64,000 nt of DNA from Ceratopteris richardii (Eukaryota > Streptophyta > Polypodiopsida > Polypodiales > Pteridaceae), in NCBI GenBank assembly GCA_020310875.1, contig CM035431.1:15927267-15991266 (forward strand). Direction: 5' to 3'. Positions 9,656-18,769 of the stretch are shown here, piece by piece. Within the stretch, counting starts at the first letter, position 1. Every line of letters starts with the position of its first letter. The notes beneath the pieces are model-generated. The model was given only the letters and a program-made list of their open reading frames with translations, ran no database searches and had not been told where the DNA came from. A program made the translations under genes and the position numbers.

Positions 9656-9815
9656 TCTCACCCTTGCTAGCATTCCACAACCTAGATGAGCAGCCAACTG
9701 CCTCACCCAACAACACCTGTTGCCAATTGATTTGGTTCGTAAGTCTCAAAATCTACAACACATGATGCCAGATACCACGGGACTTGGGGCAATCGAAGAA
9801 AAGGTGAGCTAAATC
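9656..9815 (-). mobile_element. LINE-type zf-RVT fragment embedded in the element A gag
   Basis: Between gag pieces matching RWDGRDAQA and RAIIPHIRS of element B, the minus strand instead encodes DLAHLFFDCPKSRGIWHHV, then a stop, INWQQVLLGEAVG and SSRLWNASKGETI. HLFF.C..SR.IW is the signature of the zinc-binding region at the end of plant LINE reverse transcriptases (zf-RVT), and LWN...GETI fits the segment that follows it. About 160 bases of foreign, same-frame sequence therefore interrupt a copia gag. The exact ends are uncertain by about 10 bases. Confidence 0.6.
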
Positions 9816-10139
9816 TTCATCCCTTAAATCCCATCTAGATTGCTCTTCTGTAGGAAGTAATCTGGTAGTAGTATGGACTCCTAATGATGAAAGAGTTTCT
9901 TCTTCTTCATTAACCTCTTGTTGAGCAAAAATAGGAATAGGTGGTCTTCTAGAAGATGAATTAGCCTCTTCTCCGACTTGTCTTGGCCTTGGATAAGTGT
10001 CATTGACAATATTCCATAAGTCCTTTGTTACTAAGAGATTCATCATCATAAAACTCCACATTGGATAATTAGACATGCCCTCAAGCTTGTCTTCATTCTC
10101 AAGTCTATATTCACTCATCTTATTAAGAGTGTATGTCAA
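9816..10139 (-). pseudogene. Element A: gag N-terminus
   Basis: Open minus-strand frame beginning near the PBS: KMSEYRLENEDKLEGM, SNYPMWSFMMMNLLVTKDLW and later EEQSRWDLRD. These align with the first 95 residues of the element B gag (DKLDGTNYPLWAYMMRHVLVAKGLW). An acidic, proline-containing spacer lies between. The likely start is the Met of MSEYRLENEDKL. The frame runs directly into the LINE-like fragment at 9815. Confidence 0.78.
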
Positions 10140-10143
10140 CTAT

Positions 10144-10155
10144 GCTGTGATACCA
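10144..10155 (-). other. Element A primer-binding site
   Basis: The minus strand reads TGGTATCACAGC, eleven of twelve bases of the initiator-Met PBS, two bases from the LTR edge. Confidence 0.8.
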
Positions 10156-10157
10156 AA

Positions 10158-10895
10158 TGTTGGTATTCTAAGGTTTGATACCAAATGTTGGTATTCTAAG
10201 GTCTGAATACCATATGTTGGAAGTAGTAGAGGGCCACAATAACAATAAAATCACAGGTGTACAGGATATTCCAATAGATGAACCTTAACATACACACCTT
10301 AAGATGCAAAAATAGATGAGTGAGAGATAAAGAGAGAATAGAAAAGATTTCAAGTGTAACGGTAAGCTATGAGGCTCACCTACACTATCTATATATGAAT
10401 GTCAAATTACAATGTGTCAATATTTGTATCTAGGCAGAAATAGGAACTAGATACAAGAAATTATGTGCTTAAGAGGTATGAAGAGTGTGTGTGTGTGTGT
10501 GAATACGGAAGATAAGAATAGTTTAGATGTGTTGTACAAAAAACCCAAATTTTGATCAAACTAAATCAGAAACAAGTGACCTAGCAAGTAAGAATGGAAA
10601 TAGACTTGCTACTCAGAGTAAATCAACAATAGATGTTGATGGTAAGCTTGTAGAATCTCCTCTAGATAATCACCAAGATGTAGACCACAACTCCTCTAAG
10701 AGTGTGAGAACTTCTCCTTCAAGATAGCCTCCTAGTTGATCATCTCCTCAAGAGTGTGTGAACACTCTCTCTTCAAGAAGACCTTCTCCTTGCGTTGAGC
10801 ACTGAAGCTCCTAGAGATGATGCTTGAGTGATGATTTGAACAATGATCTAATACTTTCTTATATAGCTTTGAATTACCCTCCAAAAGCGAATATG
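10158..10895 (-). repeat. Element A right LTR (5' LTR) with a duplicated PBS-proximal edge
   Basis: Pairs with 533-1268. Its PBS-side edge is doubled: TGTTGGTATTCTAAGGT, then TGATACCAAA, then TGTTGGTATTCTAAGGT again. TGATACCAAA equals the sequence between LTR and PBS, so a piece of the LTR/PBS junction was tandemly duplicated into the LTR. The left LTR has the same arrangement. A (GT)n tract near 10487-10500 is longer than in the partner. The far edge reads AATATG where the partner has AATACA. Confidence 0.78.
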
Positions 10896-11330
10896 AAAAA
10901 TTCCTGGTAGGACCAAAACCATGAAGATAGGACCTTGTCCAAAGCTACCTCCTAGGTATTGTGGACCATTCCCAATACTTAAGTGAATAGGAAAGATTCA
11001 TTATGAGCTCCAACTTCAAGAGAGTAGGAAAATCCATCCATTATTTCATGTTAGATGACTACAGAAAAGGCTAAGTGAATCTGATAATCTCATCGCACAT
11101 AGTGAGGTAGTAGAGCCTATTTGTGTTCAATTTATTCCACATGAGCCTAAGATCATACTATACACTCGACAGAAACGCACGCGGAGTCACTTATATAAAG
11201 AGTGCCTAACACAATGCACAGATAGTTCAGAAGATAGTTCTACATGGGAGCAAGTTAGCACCTTTGAGAGACACTTTCCCAAATTAATGTTTCCTTCCCA
11301 CGAGTATACTTAAAGGGAAGGATATGGTGA
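10896..11330 (+). pseudogene. Chromovirus element Z, right part: integrase C-terminus and chromodomain
   Basis: The plus strand encodes, with two stops, PPRYCGPFPIL, GKIHYELQL and KIHPLFHV, the conserved GPY/F end of Ty3/gypsy integrases. Then EPKIILYTRQKRTRSHL and SSTWEQVSTFERHFPKLM match the hydrophobic spacing and TWE..FP of a chromodomain, which targets insertion by reading chromatin marks. The integrase core between 532 and here is absent and was lost around the element A insertion. Confidence 0.7.
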
Positions 11331-11547
11331 AACATCATGGAGATATGAAAATTTACATCTGATACATGGGGTTCAGTGGGAGCATCTATTCATAGAATGT
11401 CTGTCTCTCTTTCACTAGGACCTTCGAACACCACTTTGAAGAAAGAAGTGGAATTAAGGGCAAGGAAATGTTATATGGTTACATATGCTAGGGGCACATT
11501 AGAGTGGGTATGAATCCATCCTTTAAATAGACTTAGGTGGGCTCTTA

Positions 11548-11571
11548 CATGAGTGCCATGTGGCACTCATG
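11548..11571. repeat. Perfect 11-bp inverted repeat
   Basis: CATGAGTGCCA and TGGCACTCATG flank a 2-base spacer, just downstream of the TATA-like sequence of the putative LTR and 25 bases before the AT microsatellite. It may be an operator-like or cruciform-forming element. No function can be assigned. Confidence 0.6.
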
Positions 11572-11592
11572 TGAGAAAACATTTTGGGTGTC

Positions 11593-11596
<4 letters not shown>

Positions 11597-11684
<88 letters not shown>

Positions 11685-11711
11685 ATGTATGTATGTACGT
11701 ATGAATTTATT

Positions 11712-11796
<85 letters not shown>
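11597..11796. repeat. (AT)n microsatellite with (GT)n and (TATG)n core
   Basis: Two pure AT runs (11597-11670 and about 11719-11796) flank (GT)7, TATG repeats and a short variant stretch. Such runs are hypervariable and collapse easily in assembly, so the length given here may be unreliable. The frames through it encode only alternating Tyr-Ile and are not genes. Confidence 0.97.
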
Positions 11797-11798
<2 letters not shown>

Positions 11799-12095
11799 GG
11801 GCTTAGCTACGTGGTGGGGTGGCTCTTTTATGAGATAGTATCTCCGTGTTTCCTCCGTGTAAGTAGTTTTCATCATCATATAAGTTTGTTCCCCATTGTG
11901 TGCAAAGGAGGGGGAATCATTGAGGCAATCCAGCAAATAGAATTCCTCTTGTCTTCAAATAAAATCCTTTTGATACCCTTGAAATCAAGCATGGGAAGAT
12001 TTGATTACAAGCAACCTATAACTCAGTTTGCCAAGCTTCTCAAAGCGGCCTCAAGCCTTGCTTGAGAATGTTGCAGATTATTAACTAATATTCTT

Positions 12096-12879
12096 TTCTA
12101 AGCTACTCATTGCGAAGACATTATTTTTTTACTTTAAATGGTTGAATTTCTCTCATGCACTATTATTATCAAATTTGTTTTACTCCACATGGGATATATG
12201 GAAGACGAATAGCTGGGCTAGTTCTGTTTCATAGTATGATGGACTAGAAGTCGTTTAGATTTGTGACTACCATAAATGCACTTTTCAAAATGATGGCTAT
12301 AGAATCCTTTAAAATCACATGGTCCCTCTCTTTAATCTCTCTCTTTTTTTTGTACGTTCAAGCACCTACTTTTTCATTTAGGGTTGAGAGATTCAAATGA
12401 ACAACTCATGCACCCTAGAGATACCCTCTTATCCTTCACTTTCCAAGGGTTTAATTTAAGGCCCATTCCTTAGAGTCTAAGCCTATCAAAAGTGTTTACC
12501 ACTACACCACAAATCTCCATTATATACATATTCAAGATAAATGTTCTTATTCTAGACATTTGTGTAGTGCATAACTAGGAAAGGTGCAGGTATGATACTC
12601 TATCACAAGCATGATAATTGACCCAACACTCGAGAAATGATTATCCTAGCTACAAGTACATGTTAAATTCTCTAAAACAAGAACTCTTGAATTTCATGTC
12701 CACACAAAAGTGTTAATATAGCAACACTTTGGTTACCATTAGTATGCATGTGAAAGGCCAAATGTTGGTCGAATAATTTTGTATATGTTATGTAATAAAA
12801 CATATAGTGGTCTCGTCAACCATGGATTTGACTGCATTTGTGAAAACTAGGAAATATGTGTTCATGTCCTCTATGTATT
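12096..12879. other. No gene recognised
   Basis: AT-rich sequence with short frames only. I see no domain, LTR edge or RNA gene. A T-rich stretch at 12310-12380 and CTTATCC-type simple sequence are the only notable features. Confidence 0.5.
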
Positions 12880-13090
12880 ATGTGGTTTGAGTGTCTTCTC
12901 CAAATTATAAAGCACGAATTGTTGCACAAGGATTTAAGAGACAACATGGTGTTTATTTTGAGGAAATATTCTCTCTAGTAGTGAAGATGACTACCCTACA
13001 CATTTTGCTTGTATTTGTTTGTAATGGAGGACTTAGAGCTGTTCTAGTGGATGTGAAAGCTGCTTTCTTGCATGGACACTATAACATATC
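12880..13090 (+). pseudogene. Isolated Ty1/copia reverse transcriptase fragment
   Basis: The plus strand encodes YKARIVAQGFKRQHGVYF, EEIFSLVVKMTTLHILL and VDVKAAFLHGH, the N-terminal part of RVT_2 including the catalytic Asp of the D(V/I)K.AFL motif. It is about 65 residues long and ends at TATAACATATCGG. No LTRs, PBS or other domains adjoin it, so it is a stray piece from another copia family. Confidence 0.75.
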
Positions 13091-13200
13091 GGCCGTATAT
13101 TGAGGCTTTTGTCGAGAAAATTGAACGGGCACATTTTTTCCCCGACGTCAATGTAAGCGCCGGTATAAGCGTCGGAACAATAGCACCGGTATAGGCACAA

Positions 13201-13295
13201 ATTGTTTTTTGGGTAGAGTGTGTTGTCTTTTGGTACAACAACATTACCATGATGTTGTTTAGCAAAAGACAATACATTCTGCCCAAAAAAAACCG
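13201..13295. repeat. Long imperfect inverted repeat (hairpin)
   Basis: A left arm with TTGGGTAGAGTGTGTTGTC, CTTTTGGTACAACAACAT pairs with a right arm ATGTTGTTTAGCAAAAG, ACAATACATTCTGCCCAAA. About 40 bases per arm pair with a handful of mismatches around a short loop near 13245-13253. The length suits a MITE remnant, a transposon end or a small-RNA foldback. Nothing shows transcription. Confidence 0.7.
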
Positions 13296-13394
13296 AATAC
13301 ATGTGATGTATACTCTAATGGCAACCGAAATATGATTTCATAAAGCAAAATACTATCGGGCAGAAAAGAGATAATCAGCATGAAACATGAACCA

Positions 13395-13575
13395 TGTACA
13401 AAAAAAGTTATATATCTCATAAATGAAGCATGTACAAGAGTGTGGCAAACCATTGTCATATATGAGGCAAATACAAAATGTGGAAAAGCACTGCCATATA
13501 AGAATCAAATGCAAAATTCTAGTGCACCTCTGCCATATATGAGCCAAATATAAAATTTTGGCACTCCACTATCAA
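13395..13575. repeat. Degenerate tandem repeat, about 56-60 bp unit
   Basis: Three to four copies of a unit containing GCCATATATGAG.CAAAT followed by CAAAAT.TGG.GCACC occur in a row, each copy diverged. They lie 100 bases after the hairpin and near GC-rich CCGGTATA motifs (13150-13195). Subterminal repeats of a DNA transposon would look like this. Confidence 0.6.
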
Positions 13576-13697
13576 ACACATGCACAGAATGATCCAAACA
13601 TCCATATAAGCAGTCTTGCAACAAAGAACATTCATGAAATGAGATAAATTCACATGAGATTTACAAAAAACAAGTAAAAATCAAGTTTCTAAATTCA

Positions 13698-14490
13698 TCA
13701 CCTCATCGTAGATGCTCCCATGAAAGCACCGCACTGCGTCCCTCTAAGTCCTCCCTTAGTGCAACCAATCCATGAAGATATCCATAAGCCTCCTCCGTTT
13801 GTGTTGGAGGAGAACCCATTGCCAGCTCCTGCAACAAATATACAAACCATTAGAGGAATATACATGAAATGCGTAACACAAACAAATTCAATAAACCAAA
13901 TGGTACTTACAAATTCGTGCCACATAGTGTCATATCTGCCACTGCCCAAATGTGATGGTCCAACTATATCTAAATGTGTGGCTGCGGCATCTCGATGCTA
14001 GCGATATCGATGAGGAGTCTGCTGCTGCTTGTCGTGAATCATATCCCACTCCTCAACATCTAACCATATAGGCTTTGGTAAGCCTGCTCTGAAAGCATCA
14101 CGAGCCTCGGATCGTCGATGGGACATAACTTCATGTGCGGTGTGCAAAATCCACTTTGATCAGATAAGAGGATGCCCATGTGCTGGCCGGAACTCCTAAT
14201 AAATCGTCTCTGTGATATAATTTTTTCGATCTTTATTTTGTTCACTCCATTTCAACATGATAGAGTGTCCGAACTGTATGGAGCAAAGCTGACGTATACG
14301 TGCATGCATGGCCTTTCTGGCCGCATCCGTCATTGGAGCTCCATCGCGGATACTATACAACTTGGAATTATCGTGGTCATGAGCACCCCAAGGTGTATGT
14401 GGTGTTCCACATGGTGTACCACATGGCATACCTACATCTGAGGTACTCGCTCTAGGAGTAGAAGTGGACGACACAACGTCCCTCACACTC
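13698..14490 (-). pseudogene. Possible plant transposase remnant (CACTA/Transposase_24-like)
   Basis: Across one stop and a frame change the minus strand encodes LTDAARKAMHARIRQL-like helices, KWSEQNKDRKNYI, HEVMSHRRSEARDAF, GLPKPIWLDVEEWDMIHD and GPSHLGSGRYDTMWHEF. It then meets GTAAGT, a good plant 5' splice site, near 13910. The RA+..+..P.W+...EWD spacing recalls the C-terminal part of the Ptta/En/Spm transposase family, but I cannot align it. The neighbouring hairpin, tandem repeat and CCGGTATA motifs would suit CACTA subterminal sequence. A host gene fragment is the alternative. Confidence 0.33.
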
Positions 14491-14519
14491 AGAAGGTAGC
14501 TATTGAGCCTACCAAACTC

Positions 14520-15159
14520 CTAGATACCACATTGTTCATTCACACCAAACTACTAGTAACATTCATGGGCAGCAAGAAGAGGTGGTATTGTGCATATTTC
14601 ACACTCTTCTATGACATAGACATGCATGAAATTCCAAAGTGAGGCCAATGGGGAACAAGAAGATCATCCAGCACTAGGGGGTACCCGGCAAGGAGTATGA
14701 GGGTGACAAGGGAGGGGATGGGCTAGGTGATGCCCGACCAGGAGATGGGGTCACAACTTTCTCCACTATCTTTGGAGAGGGCACGAGAGATGGTGAGAGC
14801 TTGTTATTTGGCAAGGGTAAAAGGGAGGCTGCATCCTTCATCATGGTGTCCTTCGATGGCAAAGGAGGAGGAGGAGAAGCCCAGGAGGAGGAAGAATGAT
14901 GCTCATCTACTAGAGGGGAGGGTGGAGGTGGAGGGGGGTTATCCATTCATTGTTGCTCGTTGTGCTTAGCACTAGAGGAGGAAGATGGAATGATAAATCG
15001 GGTGCTACAAGATCGGTGGAGAATGAGGATGACACTTTCATCTTCCTTATTTTCCGAAGGGGGGGGGTACTCTATGCAAAAGGGGCAAGGAACAAGGACG
15101 AATGGATGGTAGTTCATGTATTGGGATGCACCAAAGCTAGAATCCTGAGGGTTTGGCAT
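14520..15159 (-). CDS. Proline/serine-rich open frames, unknown
   Basis: Two consecutive minus-strand frames (15159-14947 and 14946-14674) are separated by one stop. The first has PFVLVPCPFCIEYPPPSENK and ends in a Ser run; the second opens MDNPPPPPPSPLVDEHH and stays rich in Pro, Ser and Lys. No domain is recognisable. The composition may only reflect GA-rich sequence on the other strand, but they lie directly upstream of the possible transposase exon in the same direction and could be its N-terminal low-complexity part. Confidence 0.25.
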
Positions 15160-15502
15160 GATAAAGTTGGCCTAGCATAATATGAAACCACCTAGTGTAC
15201 AAAGCTAATTTTTGCCATGCTAATGCAAATTTGGGTGGATAGCTAGTCATCAAAAAAGTCATAGGGGTATCATAATAGGAGTTAGCAATATTCCAATGAA
15301 CAAATGAGGAACGAGGTTCAATCATGTAAATATCCAGAGAAGAATCATCTATGCCCATAAGAGCTTCACTAGAATCTAACCGGGATAAAAAGTCTGCAAT
15401 CACATGGGAAGCTCTAGGATGATACACCAAATCATATTCAAATTCTTGTAGAAGGAGAGCCCAACAGGCAAGTCTACCACCTAAACTTTGATGATGCATC
15501 AA
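15137..15502 (-). pseudogene. Ty3/gypsy RNase H C-terminus fragment
   Basis: The minus-strand frame begins SLGGRLACWALLLQEFEYDL and continues VYHPRASHVIADFLSRL, the unmistakable end of a gypsy RNase H (GR.ARW...LQ.F...V.+.PG..N..AD.LSR). The following 80 residues are spacer toward integrase and are not conserved. The fragment is cut on its 5' side near 15500 and lies 100 bases from the element C LTR. It comes from a gypsy family different from E1. Confidence 0.75.
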
Positions 15503-15600
15503 TATGTTTATGCAAAGTGGTCCATATGGAAGTTCAATTTAAGGCCAAGCAAGTTGTGCCAGAATTTTTTCATAGAGTAGATTAATCCTAGACATTCGTG

Positions 15601-16655
15601 TGTTGGGAAAGATGGATGGATGCTCCAAGAGACTGAGTAGGTACTACTAAACCTGCTTTGTACCAGCCCTCTTTTGCTTCAGAGTTGATAACTAGACCTC
15701 CTTAGCTTTCCAATGACACCATAAAATGTCCTATGTACTTTGGAAATGATGTGTGTAATGATTGAATCAAAACAGATAACTTTGGAAGTCACAAACTCAA
15801 GAAAACCTTCTGTTTATGTCTTGACACCTGATGGGTATTTTGCTCAGTATGACCAGCACAGTAGGAATTGGAAAAATTCCTTTTAGGGGTATCTAATTAT
15901 CTTAGTAAGCTCCTATTCCAAGTGGAATGATGTAAAATGATAAACTATGCTAAGAGAAATCAATTTAGCAACTTAAGCTATAGCCCCAACTTTTTGGGAC
16001 TGTAGCAAAAAACGACCAGAGATCACCTCGACGCGGATTTATCCCAAATTGCTGAATATAATGTCTTCAAACTTTGATAACATGTAGATAAATTCAAGCT
16101 GAATCCACCAAGCTTTGAATCACTGAATTTGGTGACGAATTGGCCGAGATATGCCCTTGACACATTGATAGACGTTTTAGTAGACTAACAGAGAACTCAG
16201 AGATGGACAATGTAAATGTATGTATTAATGAACGTTTGTATACAACTCCATTGGCATGAATATCATTGCCAAATGGTGTAGAGAGGTGTGGGCTAGAGTA
16301 TAGACCTCACACACACTCAAAAATCATTAATGCTATGCTCGGGAGTGCTCTCTCTTGCCCGCGACTTTTCATATCCATTTTTATAGGAATGAGTAAAAAA
16401 TTTGAATTCAAATTCAAACTTTTGGCTCCCTATGATCAAGCTCCTAAATGCTTGGAGATATTCTTTCAATCAAAGAACTAATTTTCCACGAATCTTTTTG
16501 GTAGGTGATTACAGGAGATTCCAAGTCAATTTGACTTTTACAATGAGGTAAAGTGGTAATTAACCACTAGCATATGTTCCTATGCTTCTTCATGTGTGTA
16601 TGGACTTCAATGTATCCTTTGAGCCAAATGTGTAGGCTTGTAATTTACACCAACA
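15601..16655 (-). repeat. Element C left LTR (3' LTR), 1055 bp
   Basis: Starts TGTTGGGAAAG and ends TACACCAACA on the plus strand, with TG/CA termini. It matches 20929-21892 to position 16562 with scattered differences and is a more distant relative of the element D LTR. The plus-strand frame at 16266-16481 recurs at 21595-21810 only because it is LTR sequence. Confidence 0.9.
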
Positions 16656-16665
16656 TCTCCCCCTC
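16656..16665 (-). other. Element C polypurine tract
   Basis: The minus strand reads GAGGGGGAGA directly against the 3' LTR. Confidence 0.8.
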
Positions 16666-16696
16666 AAGCCAAACATTTTGGCTTAAGTCTTCATCT

Positions 16697-18769
16697 TCAA
16701 TCTTCAAGTATATCGTGCAATCCAATCATGGATTTGAACCTGCAAAGTTTTGTTCCATCCAAAGCTTTAGTCAACAAATCTGCACATTGCATGTTGGTTG
16801 ATACATAGGTTAGTTGAATGTCCTTTCTTATCATTTTCTCTCTCACATAATGGTAATGGACCTCTATATGTTTGGTCCTAGCATGATAAATAGGATTAGC
16901 TGCAAGGTGAAGAGAACTTGTATTATCTCCAAAGATAATTGGCGACCTAGTATATAATCCCAATTCTGTATACAAAAGCTTAATCCATATTGCTTCTTGT
17001 GTGGCATTAGCCAGCCCTCTATACTCTACCTCTGTGGAAGATAAAGCAACAGTAGGTTGCTTCTTTGAAGACCATGAAATTGGTTTGTCACCTGCAAAAG
17101 AAATATATCTAGAAGTGCTCCTCCTATCATCCTTGCATCCTGCCCAATCTGCATCTGAATAAATTTTGATATCAATATCTGAAGTGTAAGGGAAATACAA
17201 ACCATGGTTCTGTGTACTGTTGAGATACTTTAGGATTCTCTTGGCAGTCTCTAAGTGAGGTATTCTTGGCTTGTGCATAAATTGACTTAGCACACTAACT
17301 CCATATGCAATATCTATCCTTGTTAAGGTAGCATAATTCAAACTACCCACCATACTTTGATAACCTGTAATGTCATTGACTTCATCACCTTCATGGGCAC
17401 TTAGCTTTAGGTTTACCTCCATTGGAGTGCTTGCTACTTTGGCATCCTGTAAGTGAAACTTCTTCAACATGTCCTGTATATACTTTTTCTGAGTAATATA
17501 TATCCCTGAATTAGTGTAGAATAATTCAAGTCCCAAAAAATACTTCAATAGACCAAGATCATTGATCTTGAATTCCTTCATCATTTAACTTTTGATATAT
17601 CTAATTCCATTGACATCATTACCTCTGATGATGATGTCATCAACATAAACACAAAGGTATATTACCTCTGAATTACTTCTCTTAATGAACAGAGAAGTAT
17701 CTGCCTTGCTCATGACAAATCCTTGGTCTTGGAGGTATGTAGTTAACATGTAATTACATGCCCTTGGTGCCTGCTTCAATCCATATAAAGCCTTTTTAAA
17801 TTTGCAAACATATTTTACCTTCTTAGGGTCCTCATAGCCAAGAGGTTTTGACATGTATACCTCCTCTGAAATCCATCCATTCAAGGAAGCATTCTTGACA
17901 TCTAATTGGTACATATTCCAATTTTTTGATGCAACCACACTTACCAATACTCTGATTGTTGGCATCTTGGCCACAGGTGAGAATGTCTCCTCATAGTCAA
18001 TGCCTTGGGTTTGTGCAAAACCCTTGGCTACCAATCTGGCTTTGTACCTATTGATTGTGCCATTAGAATTTCTTTTAAGCTTATAGATCCATCTGGATCC
18101 TATTACCTTCATTGAGTCCTTCTTAGGTACTAACTCCCATGTGTCACTTTCTTTGAGTGCTTCAATCTCCTCATCCATAGCTTCTTTCCATTCTGATTTG
18201 GTAATTGCTTCTTCATATGATCCTGGTTCTTCATTTGATAAATCTTTGGCAAGATAAACAGAATGTTTAGTAACAAGAGATGTATCATACCCATATCTGA
18301 TAGGTTTCTTGCTTTCCCTTTGTGATCTTCTAAATGGTTGAGTTGAAGATTCAGGTATGTCTTCAAGCTTCTTCATCTTCATTTTGCCTTTGGACTTCCA
18401 TGCTTTGAATTCTTCAAGGTTGATAGTGTCTTCATCATCTGAACTTGAGGCTTCATTTTGAATAGCTTCCTCCTTTGTAAGACTTGGAAATTCCTCTTCC
18501 AAATCATAGGGTAATTTGACCTTCCTGTATTCATTCTCATACCAAGAATCATTTTCATCAAAGACAACATCTCTCCTTACCATGAATCCCTTATTGATGG
18601 GATTATAAAACCTGTAAGCTTTTTTATTTAAATCATACCCAGTAAAGATGCATTTTTCAACCTTTGGGTCTAGCTTACCTCTGATCTGAGAAGGAATGTG
18701 TACATATGCTACACATCCAAATATTTTGCAATTGTCAAGCGAGGGTCCTCTTACCATGCCATGCTTCAT
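16697..18769 (-). pseudogene. Element C: integrase C-terminus, reverse transcriptase and RNase H
   Basis: The frame opens at 18769 with PSLDNCKIFGCVAYVHIPSQ and KCIFTGYDLNKKAYRF (integrase C-terminal block). It runs through a linker to WIYKLKRNSNGTINRYKARLV, DVKNASLNGWISEEVYM and CVYVDDIII (RT palm), and ends at DVNGIRYIKS followed by TAA. The same frame resumes MMKEFKINDLGLLKYFLGLEL and contains KIYSDADWAGCKDD and LSSTEVEYRGLANATQEA (RNase H catalytic Asp and Glu), HARTKHIEVHYHYVRE and a normal end. One CAA to TAA change at 17583-17585 is the only break, so the decay is mild. Confidence 0.88.

Larger units (their letters stand above)
533..10895 (-). mobile_element. Element A: decayed Ty1/copia retrotransposon, interrupted by element B
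   Basis: Two related LTRs (533-1268 and 10158-10895) bracket minus-strand copia pieces in the order expected from right to left: PBS, gag, GAG-pre-integrase, integrase, then a short RT end. Most of RT and RNase H is missing between about 2000 and 2130 and below 1690. Element B (3057-8212) sits inside the integrase. No matching 5-bp target duplication is visible (TTTTA on the left, AAAAA on the right), and part of the host gypsy integrase is missing at the site. A deletion therefore accompanied or followed insertion. Confidence 0.8.
11451..12095 (+). repeat. Putative 3' LTR of chromovirus Z with preceding polypurine tract
   Basis: A purine run (GAATTAAGGGCAAGGAAA, 11451-11468) directly precedes TGTTATATGG, a canonical LTR start. 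TTTAAATAG near 11523 is TATA-like and lies about 50 bases in. The long AT microsatellite occupies the middle. The right edge is a guess, because the 5' LTR is outside the window and no comparison is possible. Confidence 0.45.

Noticed and set aside
11553..12065. Frames of 84-170 codons on both strands through the AT microsatellite
   Set aside because: They consist of Tyr-Ile alternation from (AT)n and end in sequence with no domain; not genes.
13201..13295. A microRNA gene
   Set aside because: The fold is suggestive, but no target, conservation or expression can be seen from sequence alone; kept only as an inverted repeat.
16266..16481. 71-codon frame conserved at 21595-21810
   Set aside because: Both lie in the LTRs of element C, so the conservation is explained by the LTR pair, not by protein selection.
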